NCBI GenBank assembly: GCA_026874595.1
Contig: CM049320.1
Location: 48,064,714-48,128,713, forward strand
From: Sipunculus nudus
Lineage: Eukaryota > Annelida > Sipuncula > Golfingiida > Sipunculidae
DNA length: 64,000 bases
Direction of reading: 5' to 3'
Of this stretch, positions 47,011-59,335 are shown piece after piece. Both the position numbers and the translations under genes were made by a program. Positions within the stretch are counted from its first letter, which is position 1; each line of letters begins with the position of its first letter. The notes beneath the pieces are model-generated. The model had not been told where the DNA came from. It did no database searches and saw only the letters and a program-made list of their open reading frames with translations.

Positions 47011-48600
47011 GAAAGGATGTAGTAAATAATAGGAAATATCCCGTAGTAAATTACCTCCTGACAAAATCCCTCAAGACAACAAGGCGGTGTCAAGGTAAAT
47101 CAATAACGGGGACGGCACGTGATGTATTGGGGATTTACTTTGGATAACAAGGCCCGTCTGAGAGATGATAACTTCCACCTCTAAAAAACCTCTGTTCTTC
47201 TAGGGTCCGCCGCATTTTGCTAGAAGCTGGTTATCTAAATAGTCTGCACGTGCTACACTGGCCGTCAGGGGTGACCATTCACACGTGTACTGAAACCAAA
47301 CCTACTACAGCTGTCAGTGCCCATAAAGAGTACCATTAAAGCCACCATTTATGAGAGGTTATCCTGAGCGACTGTTTGACGAGTACGTGTAATCGTGCAT
47401 GCCATCTAAAAGATGAAGTATTTTCTTGATACACATCATGTGACTGTGCTGTCACATAATAAGCACCCCCCCCCCCCCCCTTGTAAACGCGATTACTTTT
47501 GAAGCGCTGCATATCTATCTCTGAAATTTGAAACACAAATTGTTTCTACCAAAACTGGTGACCTTAACCATGATCTCCAAGGTCGAATAAACTAAATTAT
47601 AGATCATGGAATCTAAATGTATGATGAAGTTTTACCTATTTTTCCTGGCGACCTTGACTTTGATCTTCTAGGTCAAATCTACGGATTCATATGTTTACTA
47701 TTAACGCCATACCGTTTCAGTGCATTTTTATTATCGCACTGAAAACTAAGGGTTGTCAAATATCCCAATTATGACAGCCCAACGGCGTGTCAAAGGCTGA
47801 ATTTCGCTATAGTTGTTATATCTCAATAATTTCTCACAAGGAATGTAATCTTAAAAATGGTATAGACCATGGGTCAGAAAGTGAAAACCTCCCCCTCCCC
47901 CGGGTATTTTCGCGCCCCCTCCTTAGTTTTCTTCCTGTGTCCCTCACTCATTTCCAGTTGTTAACAAATGTATAAATTTTGCAAGCACCCTAAAACTCAC
48001 CTTTTTTACAAACAGCGTACCGCAATATTTTTTCCTGGGGCGAATTTGCATCGGTTTATGAACTATTAAGTTCTTATTATACATTATAATTGAATATATT
48101 TGGCGTTAATAGAATTTAAAGAAAATTATCCCTGCAAAATACTATACAGTTTTGCCTCGAAAATGCAACGTGATAATTCAATATTTTATATTCAGTATAT
48201 GTTGTTTTCATCAAACTTCACTCATAAACTTTCAATTTACAGTACTAAGAAAACAGAAAAATGAAAGATTTGGATAAAAATAATTATTAAACATGAATTG
48301 TGTTTATTTTTTTTTTTTTTTTATTTATTTATTTTTTTTTTGTGTTCACTCTGACAAAGATTCGTTTCAGTCATAATATCAGCTGACAGACAGAGTGTTC
48401 GGAGAAGTAGAGGAGAGACTGTCAGACGGTTTCTCCAATAACAGTTTCCGCCAAAATGGAGTTTACAGGATTCTGGCAAATGACAGGCTCCGCCGTCACC
48501 GCCGAGTCCGTTTCTGGCTGTAGATCCATTTTATCACACGAAACCTCACAGAACTGAGTTGTGGTTAGAAAAGTCTAGTTGGAAGATAGGGACCCCATGC
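47011..48600. other. M13 intron 1, mixed
   Basis: A C15 run lies at 47466-47480. A degenerate TGACCTTGACTTTGATCTTC block near 47640-47680 is related to the 288-bp repeat family. A T-rich tract lies at 48307-48342. Coding-like frames at about 48390-48530 have no consistent splice sites. Confidence 0.45.
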
Positions 48601-48954
48601 ACCCTGATGATATATTTTTTTTAACTACCTTTTCTATTCCTCAGAGTGTATAATCAATGAATGTTGTTGTTCCAATTGCGAAATATTACACCATAGGGTT
48701 CATTTGGCGGCCATCCTGGCGGCCATATTATATATCCGAGGAAAATTATGATTCAGCATAACTTTCCGCATAACATACATTATATAAAGGCAAACGAGCC
48801 CATTTTCCCCCCAAAAAAAAATCTATTCGGAGGAAACGATGATTAATTTATGATTGAATCAAGGTAGATGCATATAAATGGTGAAAAGTGAAAAATAATG
48901 TGCAACTGTTACACTTCAAATGTGGCACGGATGCTGCGTCGTCATCCTCAAAGA
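48601..48954. repeat. Segmental copy A flanking the 43/45-bp array
   Basis: Blocks TATTCCTC, TTTGGCGGCCATC, ATATAAATGG..GAAAA and CACGGATG...CTCAAAGAG occur in the same order at 54751-55100. The 43-bp array begins at its right end. Confidence 0.75.
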
Positions 48955-51175
48955 GTAAAAGTAGTAACAGTTGAATGTCTTGTTCTAGCGTATACAGTAA
49001 AAGCAGTAACAGTTGAAAGTCTTGTTCTAGCGGTATACAGTAAAAGCAGTAACAGTTGAATGTCTTGTTCTAGCGATACACAGTAAAAGCAGTAACAGTT
49101 GAATGTCTTGTTCTAGCGCTATACAGTAAAAGCAGTAACAGTTGAATGTCTTGTTCTAGCGATATACAGTAAAAGCAGTAACAGTTTAATGTCTTGTTCT
49201 AGCGCTATACAGTAAAAGCAGTAACAGTTGAATGTCTTGTTCTAGCGCTATACAGTAAAAGCAGTATCAGTTGAATGTCTTGTTCTAGCGCTATACAGTA
49301 AAAGCAGTATCAGTTGAATGTCTTGTTCTAGCGCTATACAGTAAAAGCAGTAACAGTTGAATGTCTTGTTCTAGCGCTATACAGTAAAAGCAGTAACAGT
49401 TGAATGTCTTGTTCTAGCGCTATACAGTAAAAGCAGTAACAGTTGAATGTCTTGTTGTAGCGGTATACAGTAAAAGCAGTAACAGTTGAATGTCTTGTTC
49501 TAGCGGTATACAGTAAAAGCAGTAACAGTTGAATGTCTTGTTCTAGCGGTATACAGTAAAAGCAATTACAGTTGAATGTCTTGTTCTAGCGCTATACAGT
49601 AAAAGCAGTAACAGTTGAATGTCTTGTTCTAGCGCTTTACAGTAAAAGCAGTAACAGTTGAATGTCTTGTTCTAGCGATATACAGTAAAAGCAGTAACAG
49701 TTGAATGTCTTGTTCTAGCGCTATACAGTAAAAGCAGTAACAGTTGAATATCTTGTTCTAGCGGTATACAGTTAAAGCAGTAACAGTTGAATGTCTTGTT
49801 CTAGCGGTATACAGTAAAAGCAGTAACAGTTGAATGTCTTGTTCTAGCGGTATACAGTAAAAGCAGTTACAGTTGAATGTCTTGTTCTAGCGCTATACAG
49901 TAAAAGCAGTAACAGTTGAATGTCTTGTTCTAGCGCTATACAGTAAAAGCAGTAACAGTTGAATGTCTTGTTCTAGCGCTATACAGTAAAAGCAGTAACA
50001 GTTGAATGTCTTGTTCTAGCGCTATACAGTAAAAGCAGTAACAGTTGAATGTCTTGTTCTAGCGCTATACAGTAAAAGCAGTATCAGTTGAATGTCTTGT
50101 TCTAGCCATATACAGTAAAAGCAGTTACAGTTGAATGTCTTGTTCTAGCGCTATACAGTAAAAGCAGCAACAGTTGAATGTCTTGTTCTAGCGATATACA
50201 GTAAAAGCAGTAAAAGTCGAATGTCTTGTTCTAGCGATGTATATAGTAAGAGCAGTAACAGTCGAATGTCTTGTTCTAGCGATGTATATAGTAAGAGCAG
50301 TAACAGTCGAATGTCTTGTTCTGGCGATGTATATAGTAAGAGCAGTTATAGTTGAATGTCTTGTTCTGGCGATGTATATAGTAAGAGCAGTTATAGTTGA
50401 ATGTCTTGTTCTGGCGATGTATATAGTAAGAGCAGTTATAGTTGAATGTCTTGTTCTGGCGATTTATAGTAAGAGCAGTTATAGTTGAATGTCTTGTTCT
50501 GGCGATGTATATAGTAAGAGCAGTTATAGTTGAATGTCTTGTTCTGGCGATGTATATAGTAAGAGCAGTTATAGTTGAATGTCTTGTTCTGGCGATGTAT
50601 ATAGTAAGAGCAGTTATAGTTGAATGTCTTGTTCTGGCGATTTATAGTAAGAGCAGTAACAGTTGAATGTCTTGTTCTGGCGATGTATATAGTAAGAGCA
50701 GTAACAGTTGAATGTCTTGTTCTGGCGATTTATAGTAAGAGCAGTTATAGTTGAATGTCTGTTCTGGCGATGTATATAGTAAGAGCAGTTATAGTTGAAT
50801 GTCTTGTTCTGGCGATGTATATAGTAAGAGCAGTTATATTTGAATGTCTTGTTCTGGCGATTTATAGTAAGAGCAGTAACAGTTGAATGTCTTGTTCTGG
50901 CGATTTATAGTAAGAGCAGTTATATTTGAATGTCTTGTTCTGGCGATTTATAGTAAGAGCAGTAACAGTTGAATGTCTTGTTCTGGCGATTTATAGTAAG
51001 AGCAGTTAGAGTTGAATGTCTTGTTCTGGCTATTTATAGTAAGAGCAGTAACAGCTGAATGTCTTGTTCTGGCGATTTATAGTAGGAGCAGTTATAGTTG
51101 AATGTCTTGTTCTGGCGATTTATAGTAAGAGCAGTAACAGTTGAATGTCTTGTTCCAGCGATATATTGTAAGAGG
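48955..51175. repeat. 43/45-bp two-subfamily minisatellite
   Basis: About 30 copies of a 43-bp unit (TACAGTAAAAGCAGTAACAG + TTGAATGTCTTGTTCTAGCG) give way at about 50230 to about 21 copies of a 45/41-bp relative (GATGTATATAGTAAGAGCAG + TTATAGTTGAATGTCTTGTT + CTGGC). It lies in M13 intron 1. Confidence 0.97.
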
Positions 51176-51194
51176 GATATGTTTATGATTTGTT

Positions 51195-52290
51195 TTTTTA
51201 GCTCAGCTGACTTTCAGTCATGCTGGGCTATAGCGATGGGTCTTTGTCCGTCGTCCTTCCGTCTGTCCGTCCGGCCGGCCGTCCGGCCGTTAGCAGGGCA
51301 CAAATCGTAACCGTAGGGGCTAGGGCCATGAACCCTATGCAGTCTTAGAGGTTATAAAAAGATCTCCTTGCAAACCTGAAATTAGGTCACTGCGACCTAT
51401 ATTCTCGAAGTTATGGGGTGTGTTTGCACCCCCCAGAAATAACTCTTTGAGACAAAATTTTCATCCCAAACCTTCCATCTTTCACATACAGCTCACCTAC
51501 CAACAGGGGAAGAACCATGATTTTTTTGAGGTCAAAAGGTCAAAGGGCAAGGTCACAGGAGCCTCTTCTTTGAAAAGCCTGTGGATGCATTTTATGCCAA
51601 CCCTTTCATCCCAATTCTTTGATTTTTTCACATATAGCTCACCTACTAAGTTGGAGAAGAATCCTATAGATTTTGAGGTCACAAGGTCAAAGGTCAGGGT
51701 CACAGGATCCACTTCTTTGAAAAGGTTGTGGACACATTTCAAGCTAGACTTTTCATTCCAAACCTTCCAGCACTGATATCGCTTCTCTGCCAACAGGGGA
51801 AAAGACCTGTTGATTTTGAGGTCGAAGGTCAAGTTCACAGCACCCACTTCTTGCGTGGAGTCATTTTCAGGCAAACATTTCAATCTGTACCTTCCATCTG
51901 TCATATATGGCTTACCTACCAATAAGGGAAGACGCCTATTGATGTTGAGGTCAAAAAGTTAAAGGTTAAGGTCACAATATATAATTTTTCTAAATGCTTG
52001 TGAGCATATTTCAAGTGTAACTGTTCAACCCAAACCTTCAGTCTTTCACATATGCCACATCTATGCATCACTCAGTTTGACTCAAACTTCATATTTATGG
52101 GTCTTTTTGCTTGAATAAATAACTTATTGATTTTGGGGTCAGCTGGTCAGCAGGTTAAAGGTTGCAGGTCAAAGTTATTCACCCATTGGTTGCCAAGTAA
52201 TTACACCAGATTTAAGTGGTGAGTAGTTACCCATCATTTAGAAAGAATCCAGTTGATATATGGGCAAAAGGCCAAGGTCATAGGTCAGGG
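51195..52290. mobile_element. Interspersed repeat, inverted relative of the 288-bp units
   Basis: Starts TTTAGCTCAGCTGACTTTCA with a CCGTCC-rich stretch (51245-51290). It continues with three to four units containing CTCACCTACCAACAGGGGAA, GAGGTCACAAGGTCAAAGGT and CACTTCTTTGAAAAGG. These are the reverse complement of phrases in the 29.8-31.9 kb units. It lacks coding capacity. Confidence 0.75.
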
Positions 52291-54750
52291 ATGTTCACAA
52301 TTACTTATTTTATAGACCATCTATATTTTTCTTGTATATATAACCATCCCACTCCAGCTGGTACATTTCCCTGTGTGGCTGTAATTGTGAGTGACACTGG
52401 TGACATATGACTCCCTTTTGTATCAGCCTATTAAGTGATAAGGCTCAGTGATAAGTACCTCGTTACTTCATAACAAAAACACTGTTGTCAGAATGCTTCA
52501 GCCAGGCATTAAGACTATGAGAGTATAGTATTAAGGTTTAGCTACTGATTTATAAGATGATGGGAACATTTTGCAGTTTATTTTATGGAATCCTAGCAAT
52601 AAACTTAGTTTCCTAGATATCTGAATATTTTAATATATATCACGACATATAAAGCAAGTGTTTGTTCTCATAATATGTGGATGTGTACCTTGATTTAGGA
52701 TGGCTTTTTGTTTTATTTCAAGACTCTTAGTCATGCTTTCTGTATTTCTTTTCTTTCAGGTTTGGCAGTTTACCTACCCTGCTGACCCCATTGAAAAGCA
52801 GAGTGATAATAAAAAATATTGAACTTACACTTTTTACAATTGCATATCTATAAATCTGATATGAGGGCCTGGACATGCCTTTTGAATTATTTTGGGCACT
52901 CATTACTGGATAATTTGCCCCAAGTTTGGTCTCTTATTGGAGATTGTGGGATATCAAATGTCATACTTGTCAGAAATCAATTATGTCTGCCAGTTACTCA
53001 CCTTAGAAATTCTTTCTTCAGTGCAGTTTCAGTAATTTTTCTTTAATGTTTGGTCTGATTTAGAGAATGTTTGTTGTCTGATTTCAGACTTGTCAGAAGT
53101 CCAATATGGCCACCAGGCAACCATCTTTTAATTCCTTTTGAACATATTATCTCAAGAACAGTTAAAGTGAATGCAGTTGGATGTATATTTATGTAATCTT
53201 GTAAAGGATTGGGTCAAATATTTCTGAATAAATATTACCATCATTTATAAAAGTGCAGTACAGTTGGCTTGTATTGAATAAAAATTCATACAGAAGCACC
53301 TGTTTCTCAATAATTCTTGCATGTATTTCCTTGATTTTTGCTATATATTTTGATCTTATATTTGCCCTTTGTGGTGTTCCTTTGAGACTGACAGGTTTCA
53401 AGCAAGCTGTTGGAATAGTTCCTGATAGCTTAACAATCATGCATTTTCCTCAGACCATCAATTCACTGTGTTTTAACCAGACATAGGTGATATATATTTC
53501 TGTTGTCATAGAAAATTTTCAACAAATTGGTTCTTCAAAATTTGACTGGAAGTTGTGAATCTCAGTCCATGATGTCACAGGTCATGCTTGGCAGCTGAGC
53601 GTCATGACCCATGGGTCACTTGTATTTGTATACAGTTCATGCAAACAATGAAAAGAATGTGATAAGCTTTTCTCTGGAGAAGTGTACACTACAGCATATA
53701 TATCAGTGCCATTGTCTGAGGTGGCAGAAAAGTGCAAAGTCTATAACTTTCAGATCTACAAACAAAAAAATAATATCATGCAAATTCGTCCAAAATTTAA
53801 AAAAAAATCTTTACCCACATTCCTTACCATTGTTTGTTGGATAGAGTATAGAGCTGTGTCTTAGTGATGGTAATACACAGCTTACAGTCGTAGCCCTGCA
53901 TTAGTATGACAGTTTGCAAAATTTAAGCGAATGATTGTGGCTAAAGAGAACTTGATAAAGTATCCAGTCAAAGTATGTACAATAAACTTTACAGCTAATG
54001 TGAATTTTGAATAAAAGACGGTTCAATGGACCTACAGATTCACCCAGTAGCTCGGTTTATGTCTTCGGTCATGCTGGTGAAGGTTAAGAGGGAAATCGCT
54101 GAATTACTTTCCAAAAAAAACTAGAAATAAATCATCCTAATGAAAGAATTGCATGTACAAGTGTCAGTGTGGGTGACAAAGACTGTCACATATAACCTGA
54201 TTTATAATATAAAGATTTTTGTTGATCCACCGAAGATGCCTCGTCGCTTTCGTCCCATAATTTTAAGTATTCCGTGGGGCGAAGTCATATGTCTGGTCTC
54301 CAAACTTTATCGTTTACGATTCTTAAGCTGAGTATTAGGGTGAGCCCCCCCCCCCCCCCCCCCCATTTATATGTTGCACGGTTCGTTAAACTTAGGATGT
54401 CTGGTATTTTGAACCAGATGATATAAACTGTGTAATATATTTTGATCAGTGACAGGAAATGACAATATGAACAATACAACAACATAGATTTATCAGCAGA
54501 TTCCAACTATTATACTCCGGAGGACTTTTACCTCTGAGGCTTATCATGTATCCCATCTTTAGTAGTACAATATGAAGACTGTAATAACATACATTCATTC
54601 TTGAACATTGAAATTCAGTGACTAGGCACTGTAACTGAATGGATCTTGAGTAAACGTCACTAATTATGTGGACGGGACAAACATTACGTCATAAGGTAAA
54701 TGCGGAGAAAGTTTTGACTAGTTTGAAGATTAGGTTCCTATGTACTCAGA
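52291..54750. other. M13 intron 1, old interspersed repeat and unique sequence
   Basis: GTCAGAAGTCCAATATGGCC and GGTCATGCTGG phrases suggest a degraded continuation of the element at 51195. A C20 run lies at 54345-54364. No exon found. Confidence 0.4.
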
Positions 54751-55165
54751 TGATATACTAGTATTTTTCTAACCTATATTTTTATATTCCTCGGAGGGTC
54801 TGGTATACGATTTTTTATGTTCCCACTGCAAAATAGTGTTCGTTTGGCGGCCATCTTGGACTGTGGATGATAATACATGAACTATATTTCATAGAATGGC
54901 AGTTGACCTCATTTGTCCAAGCAATTCAGGAAACGGAAACCAATTTGGATGGTTGTTGTTTTGATGTATAACAAGGCAGACGAATATAAATGGGGAAAAT
55001 GAAAATAATATATATTATTTATCAGCATAATATATATTATTTTTTTCAATGTTCCACGGATGTATACAATAATATCTTGCTCAAAGAGCAAAATTAATAA
55101 TAAATAACTAATGTCTTATTTTTAAGAGATCTATAAATGAGTATGTTTATGATTGTGTTCTGTTT
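54751..55165. repeat. Segmental copy B, unexpanded paralogue
   Basis: Diverged copy of 48601-48990. It continues across a single array-like unit (AACTAATGTCTTATTTTTAA) straight into GAGTATGTTTATGATTGTGT, matching the right flank of the big array (GGATATGTTTATGATTTGTT at 51175). It therefore carries one unit where copy A carries about 50. Confidence 0.65.
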
Positions 55166-55257
55166 TTTATTAATATACTAATTACACAAAGAGTGAAAAA
55201 AATGATAATCCTTTAGATATTTCTCACATGAAGTAACATGGGGGTGGAAAACGCTAA

Positions 55258-55326
55258 CAATACAGAGCCAATACACAATACAAAGCCAATACACAATACA
55301 AAGCCAATACACAATACAGAGCCTTA
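55258..55326. repeat. 18-bp short tandem repeat
   Basis: CAATACACAATACAAAGC, between three and four copies, upstream of M13 exon 2. Confidence 0.93.
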
Positions 55327-55470
55327 CTTTTTTGTCTGAGGTGGCAATATGCACTGGTTTTGTACGGATATTTTATAAATATATTTTTGTTAATCATTAA
55401 ACCGTGGACATGTTAACTCCACTGTATGTGTTATTGGTACCTGGGTTAATTCTTCTTCTCTATATTACAG

Positions 55471-55503
55471 GTATATGTCTATCCAGCCACTGTGTCAAAA
55501 CAG
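55471..55503 (+). CDS. M13 metallopeptidase, exon 2 (micro-exon)
   Basis: Thirty-three nucleotides, acceptor TATATTACAG, donor AACAG|GTAGGT, phase 1 to 1. Reads ICLSSHCVKT, the conserved start of the M13 ectodomain (C-x-x-x-x-C-x-x-x-A-A), with two cysteines that form disulphides in this family. It joins exon 1 and exon 3 in frame to give PGICLSSHCVKTAAQLLEAI. Too short to stand alone, but its fit at both junctions makes it convincing. Confidence 0.85.
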
Positions 55504-56893
55504 GTAGGTCATGGTTTATCTGACAATGGGATGTGAACAATAACTGGCAGCGTGTGTCCTGCTGGTACATGTAAAAAAAAAAATAAATAGTTTTATTCGG
55601 AGTGGTACATTTTTTTTAAATGTATTGTACCATTTTCTGTGAAAAATGTTAAAAAACCTGAGAAGATAGATAGATTTTATTGTTTACCTAGCTTTAACAT
55701 AAAGTTGACGTGTTTGGCTGTGAAATCCATTTTCATAGGATACATGGCATGCATGGAATTAAACGGAATTGAAGTACATGTATTGCCTTCTTGTAGGGAC
55801 AGCCAACCAAAGGCATAATCAGATAACTTCAGACTATTTCTATTTAAAGGCAACAACTTTATTTTACTTCAGTTTTACCTTAAAATTACTCGCACGATAT
55901 TTTGTATAATAATAAACATGCAAGTGAAACTTTTGTCTTGGTGCAGGGCCGTCACCTTGTAGCGTGGTCTACACGTAATAAATTAATGATGTCATTAAAT
56001 TAGTACTCAAAGAGTGCACACCGCTGCCAAATTCTTGATCCACATCCATATGCATGCACCCCGAAATTTACCGATCCGCCCGATACTTTAATCAATATTT
56101 CCTTAACCCATGACCTACCTGTCCACAAAAGTTGGGGTTTTTTAACAATAAAACGGGAAATATTGACTTTTTTACCCGGATTCTGCTGACAAGCAGATAA
56201 ATATTGAAGCATAACTATATAAATCCCGGGTCGGCTTTATAAGTCTAATGAAGGTACACATCCCGGTTCGTCTGCACAACCTCATTACCGGGCCAAGTGT
56301 TTTTGATATTTGAATATTTATGTACATTCATGGCGAAGTCTTGGCATGACCTCTCCTGTCAAGATGTTAGGTTTTATACCTTTCTCATTTGTTAGAAGTA
56401 CTAGGGGAAGGGAGCGCTATGAAATTTTTGAAAAGTTATATTTATTATGGCGTTTTTGAGCAGAGAACGCCATATATTTTAGGCTGATAGGCACTCAATT
56501 AAAAAAAAACAGTTTAATTAGAGATAAGATATGCTTAAATGACGTGTTGGGGAGAGGTCCGCAAGTGCTTATTATATCGAACCCCCCCCCCTTGAAAAAA
56601 AGTTACACATACTTTCAAATGTGTATATACATTTTTAATAGTATTTAAACATCTCTGCCGGAACCAGTACACAGCATTTTTTTGCAAGTACGACCCCTGA
56701 CATAATGTCAATTGTCACAAAATGATAGCATTGATGAATTAATGATTTAAATATTGCTTGTTTTATGATTAGGGTTGGAGAAACAACACCCATTCACAAC
56801 CACTAATTTAAAAGTTGTTAAAAATATGGGCCTTATGACAAGAGGGTGTTTTGGAAAACTTCAAGCTGTACTTTACCTGTGATTGTGTTACAG
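55504..56893. other. M13 intron 2
   Basis: Includes a C10 run at 56582-56591. No other feature seen. Confidence 0.6.
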
Positions 56894-57055
56894 CTGCCCA
56901 GCTGCTAGAGGCTATAGACTGGACGGTAGACCCTTGTACAGATTTCTTCCAGTTCGCCTGCGGCTCATGGAACCGGAAACACACGATACCGGAAGATAAA
57001 TCCGGATACAATACGTTTGAGGAGCTGAGTGATAAGCTACAGGTCATACTTAAAG
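56894..57055 (+). CDS. M13 metallopeptidase, exon 3
   Basis: 162 nt, phase 1 to 1, acceptor GTGTTACAG, donor AAAG|GTGGAG. Contains the family's most recognisable N-terminal block: AIDWTVDPCTDFFQFACGSW, then HTIPEDKSGYNTFEELSDKL, then LQVILK. Both cysteines (PCTDFF and FACG) are conserved disulphide partners. This region packs in the outer helical domain that covers the active-site cavity. Confidence 0.93.
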
Positions 57056-57365
57056 GTGGAGTGCAAAATTACATTAAATTAATTAAGGACAAGCAGCTGA
57101 ATGTCTGCCTCAATTAATTCGGTTTTCCTTGTCCTATAATACATCTGCAATTAAATTTAACATTTCCGTTAAATATTGACGATATCTTTGGTAAACGTTT
57201 CACTTTTTGATGGATTCGTTATATATGTAAGTTATGTAGATCTTGTTGCAAAACAAATACCGCCGTAAACCCAGGCAGTGGACTTCCGTGTAATCATAAA
57301 TCCTGAATTAACACGGAGCAGTCCTTTCTCGATGTGGGTTGAATTATTTGTAGTGATGTTTTCAG

Positions 57366-57449
57366 GCTTACTAGAAGACCCACCTAATGAACATGACAGT
57401 AACGCCACCCTGCAGACCAAGACTCTATACAAGTCATGCATGAATGTGG
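57366..57449 (+). CDS. M13 metallopeptidase, exon 4
   Basis: 84 nt, phase 1 to 1, acceptor TTTTCAG, donor TGTGG|GTAAGT. Reads LLEDPPNEHDSNATLQTKTL then YKSCMNV: the conserved A/T-K-x-L-Y-x-S-C-M-N helix with its cysteine, and an N-glycosylation site (NAT). It ends with the G that begins GQIE in either following exon. Confidence 0.93.
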
Positions 57450-59126
57450 GTAAGTGATCACACTTCTATACTCACACGTCTGTATAAACTTCAAATTTAA
57501 TAGTTAGGTGCAGAAAGTGTTTTACATAAACAAATGTAACCCATGGGTATAATCCTGTGATCTTCATGTTAATTCTTACAGAATAATTTGCGCCAAATCA
57601 TAAACCATTCGACATTCCTTACCCCAAACCTGTATTCCAGGTACCTTTTAATCTGTTAGTCGGCGACATCAGCTACCTGAAATATTATTGTTGTAATATA
57701 TTCGTATTACATTATGGAGTATTGTTTGCTATGAATGTCGAGTTTGAGCGGCTTCACTTTTACCTTACTGAACTAGTTTGTGTTCATGTTAATTAATCTG
57801 GTTTAGCGCTTGTTCCATAAAGTTTGATTTCAGATGCATGATTTCTAGAAACAAAAGTGTCCTTATGTATGGAATTATAACCTGTATGGCTTAATAAATT
57901 GCAACTATATATTTAAAACCATCTAAAAAGGTAAAATAACAGTCTTTATGTATCATGTTCATGTTGTTGTATATTATATATATTTTGCATACAAAGCTGC
58001 TTCAGTGTGCTGTGGAATTTTGACTTGTATATAGAGTTAGGCTTCTCTAATGCCTATGATTATTTCATATTTGTGCCATCCTGCAAGTACAGCGACAGTA
58101 GTCGAGAGTAGAAGACCCCGTAACAAGTACGTAAATGTTTAAAGAAATCTTTGCCTGTGATTTTAGTATGTAACCAGCTTCCAAGTTCAAGCACTGCATG
58201 AAAGCCGCCAAAGACAAAGATTCCTTCAAACATTTCTAGTTCCAATCAGAACGTTCCACCAAGGGATTCCCAGTTAAATGTTCGATTCGTGTCTTAATTT
58301 TGGCTTTTCCATACCGGCAACCAAGTAATCGAGGGTCCAAACGCCTGGTTCTGATGAAAAACTTTAAAAAGAAACATATTTTGCCACATTCTGGATCCTT
58401 ATCTGTTTTGTGAATGTGCGAACTGGCGCCACGCCCGACCATTTATTGTAATTTTTTAGAAAGTAATATAACATAAATCAGTGGCCATTTACTCTGTTGT
58501 TTTCATGTAAGAAATGACCTCGTTTCAGGATTGTAATGGTGTGAAAAACGGTTCTTTCAGATAATGAGTTACAAGTTATTGACTCCTCTAGTTAATAGAG
58601 CCCATGCCTCATTCATTTATTGCAGGACACTTTTAGATTAAATTGATGATGTATAAAAATAGAGCCATGTTTCATAGAACCCCCTTCATGTGGAATGCAC
58701 TGTGGTCAATATGTGAACATGTTATGACTACCATTTCAATATTCAACGGCCTTTTTAAAAAGTTATTCGCAAAAAAACAACGGCTTGGAACAGCCTTTGG
58801 CATTTGTCATCATAAAGCGAATAATCCAATCAATATTTGCATGTATTTATGAGTGCATGGACTTTTCTGCTTTTGTGGCGGACCTGGCCTGCTAGTTGTG
58901 TTATCTGTTGTTGCATATCAATTCTTGAAAAGTAAATCTTATTTTGTCTCTTAAAATAGCTTTTTGTCGAGGAGGCTCAGAATTTAACGACTTGTAAACA
59001 GCGTTTATAGTAATAAAATATCATAATATGTTTCATGTAAGCATATATATTTAGTGAAACTAGTGAAAGTGCTGTATAAGATGTATTTGATTTTGTTTTA
59101 TAATTTTATTGATATGTTGTTTGCAG
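57450..59126. other. M13 intron 4
   Basis: AT-rich. A minus-strand coding-like stretch at 58060-58440 has no recognisable domain. No array. Confidence 0.4.
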
Positions 59127-59335
59127 GTCAAATTGAAAAAATAGGCGACAAGCCATTGCGGGTCTTGATAGAGTATCTGGGCGGGTTCCCCGTGATCGCG
59201 CCTCAATGGAATGCCACACGCTGGACCCTGGAGCACGTGCTGGGGAACTGGCCCAGCCTTACCAAGATCAGTCTTCCCTTGTTTAAACTCAATGTAGATA
59301 TTGATGATAAAAATTCCTCAGCATACGTCATGCAG
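59127..59335 (+). CDS. M13 metallopeptidase, exon 5a (alternative)
   Basis: 209 nt, enters in phase 1 and leaves in phase 0; acceptor GTTGTTTGCAG, donor ATGCAG|GTATGT. Reads GQIEKIGDKPLRVLIEYLGG, then FPVIAPQWNATRWTLEHVLG, and ends VDIDDKNSSAYVMQ. The G-G-x-P-V-I-x-x-x-W and D-D-K-N-S motifs are conserved in M13 proteins at this point. N-glycosylation sites NAT and NSS. Homologous to exon 5b 1 kb downstream. Confidence 0.92.

Noticed and set aside
48390-48530. Possible small coding exon (Kozak-like GCCAAAATGG)
   Set aside because: The ATG frame stops after about 33 codons, no consensus donor fits, and a second frame is equally open.
58060-58442. Minus-strand coding-like stretch in M13 intron 4
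   Set aside because: Two partial frames with a stop between them and no domain recognised; it may be an old repeat.
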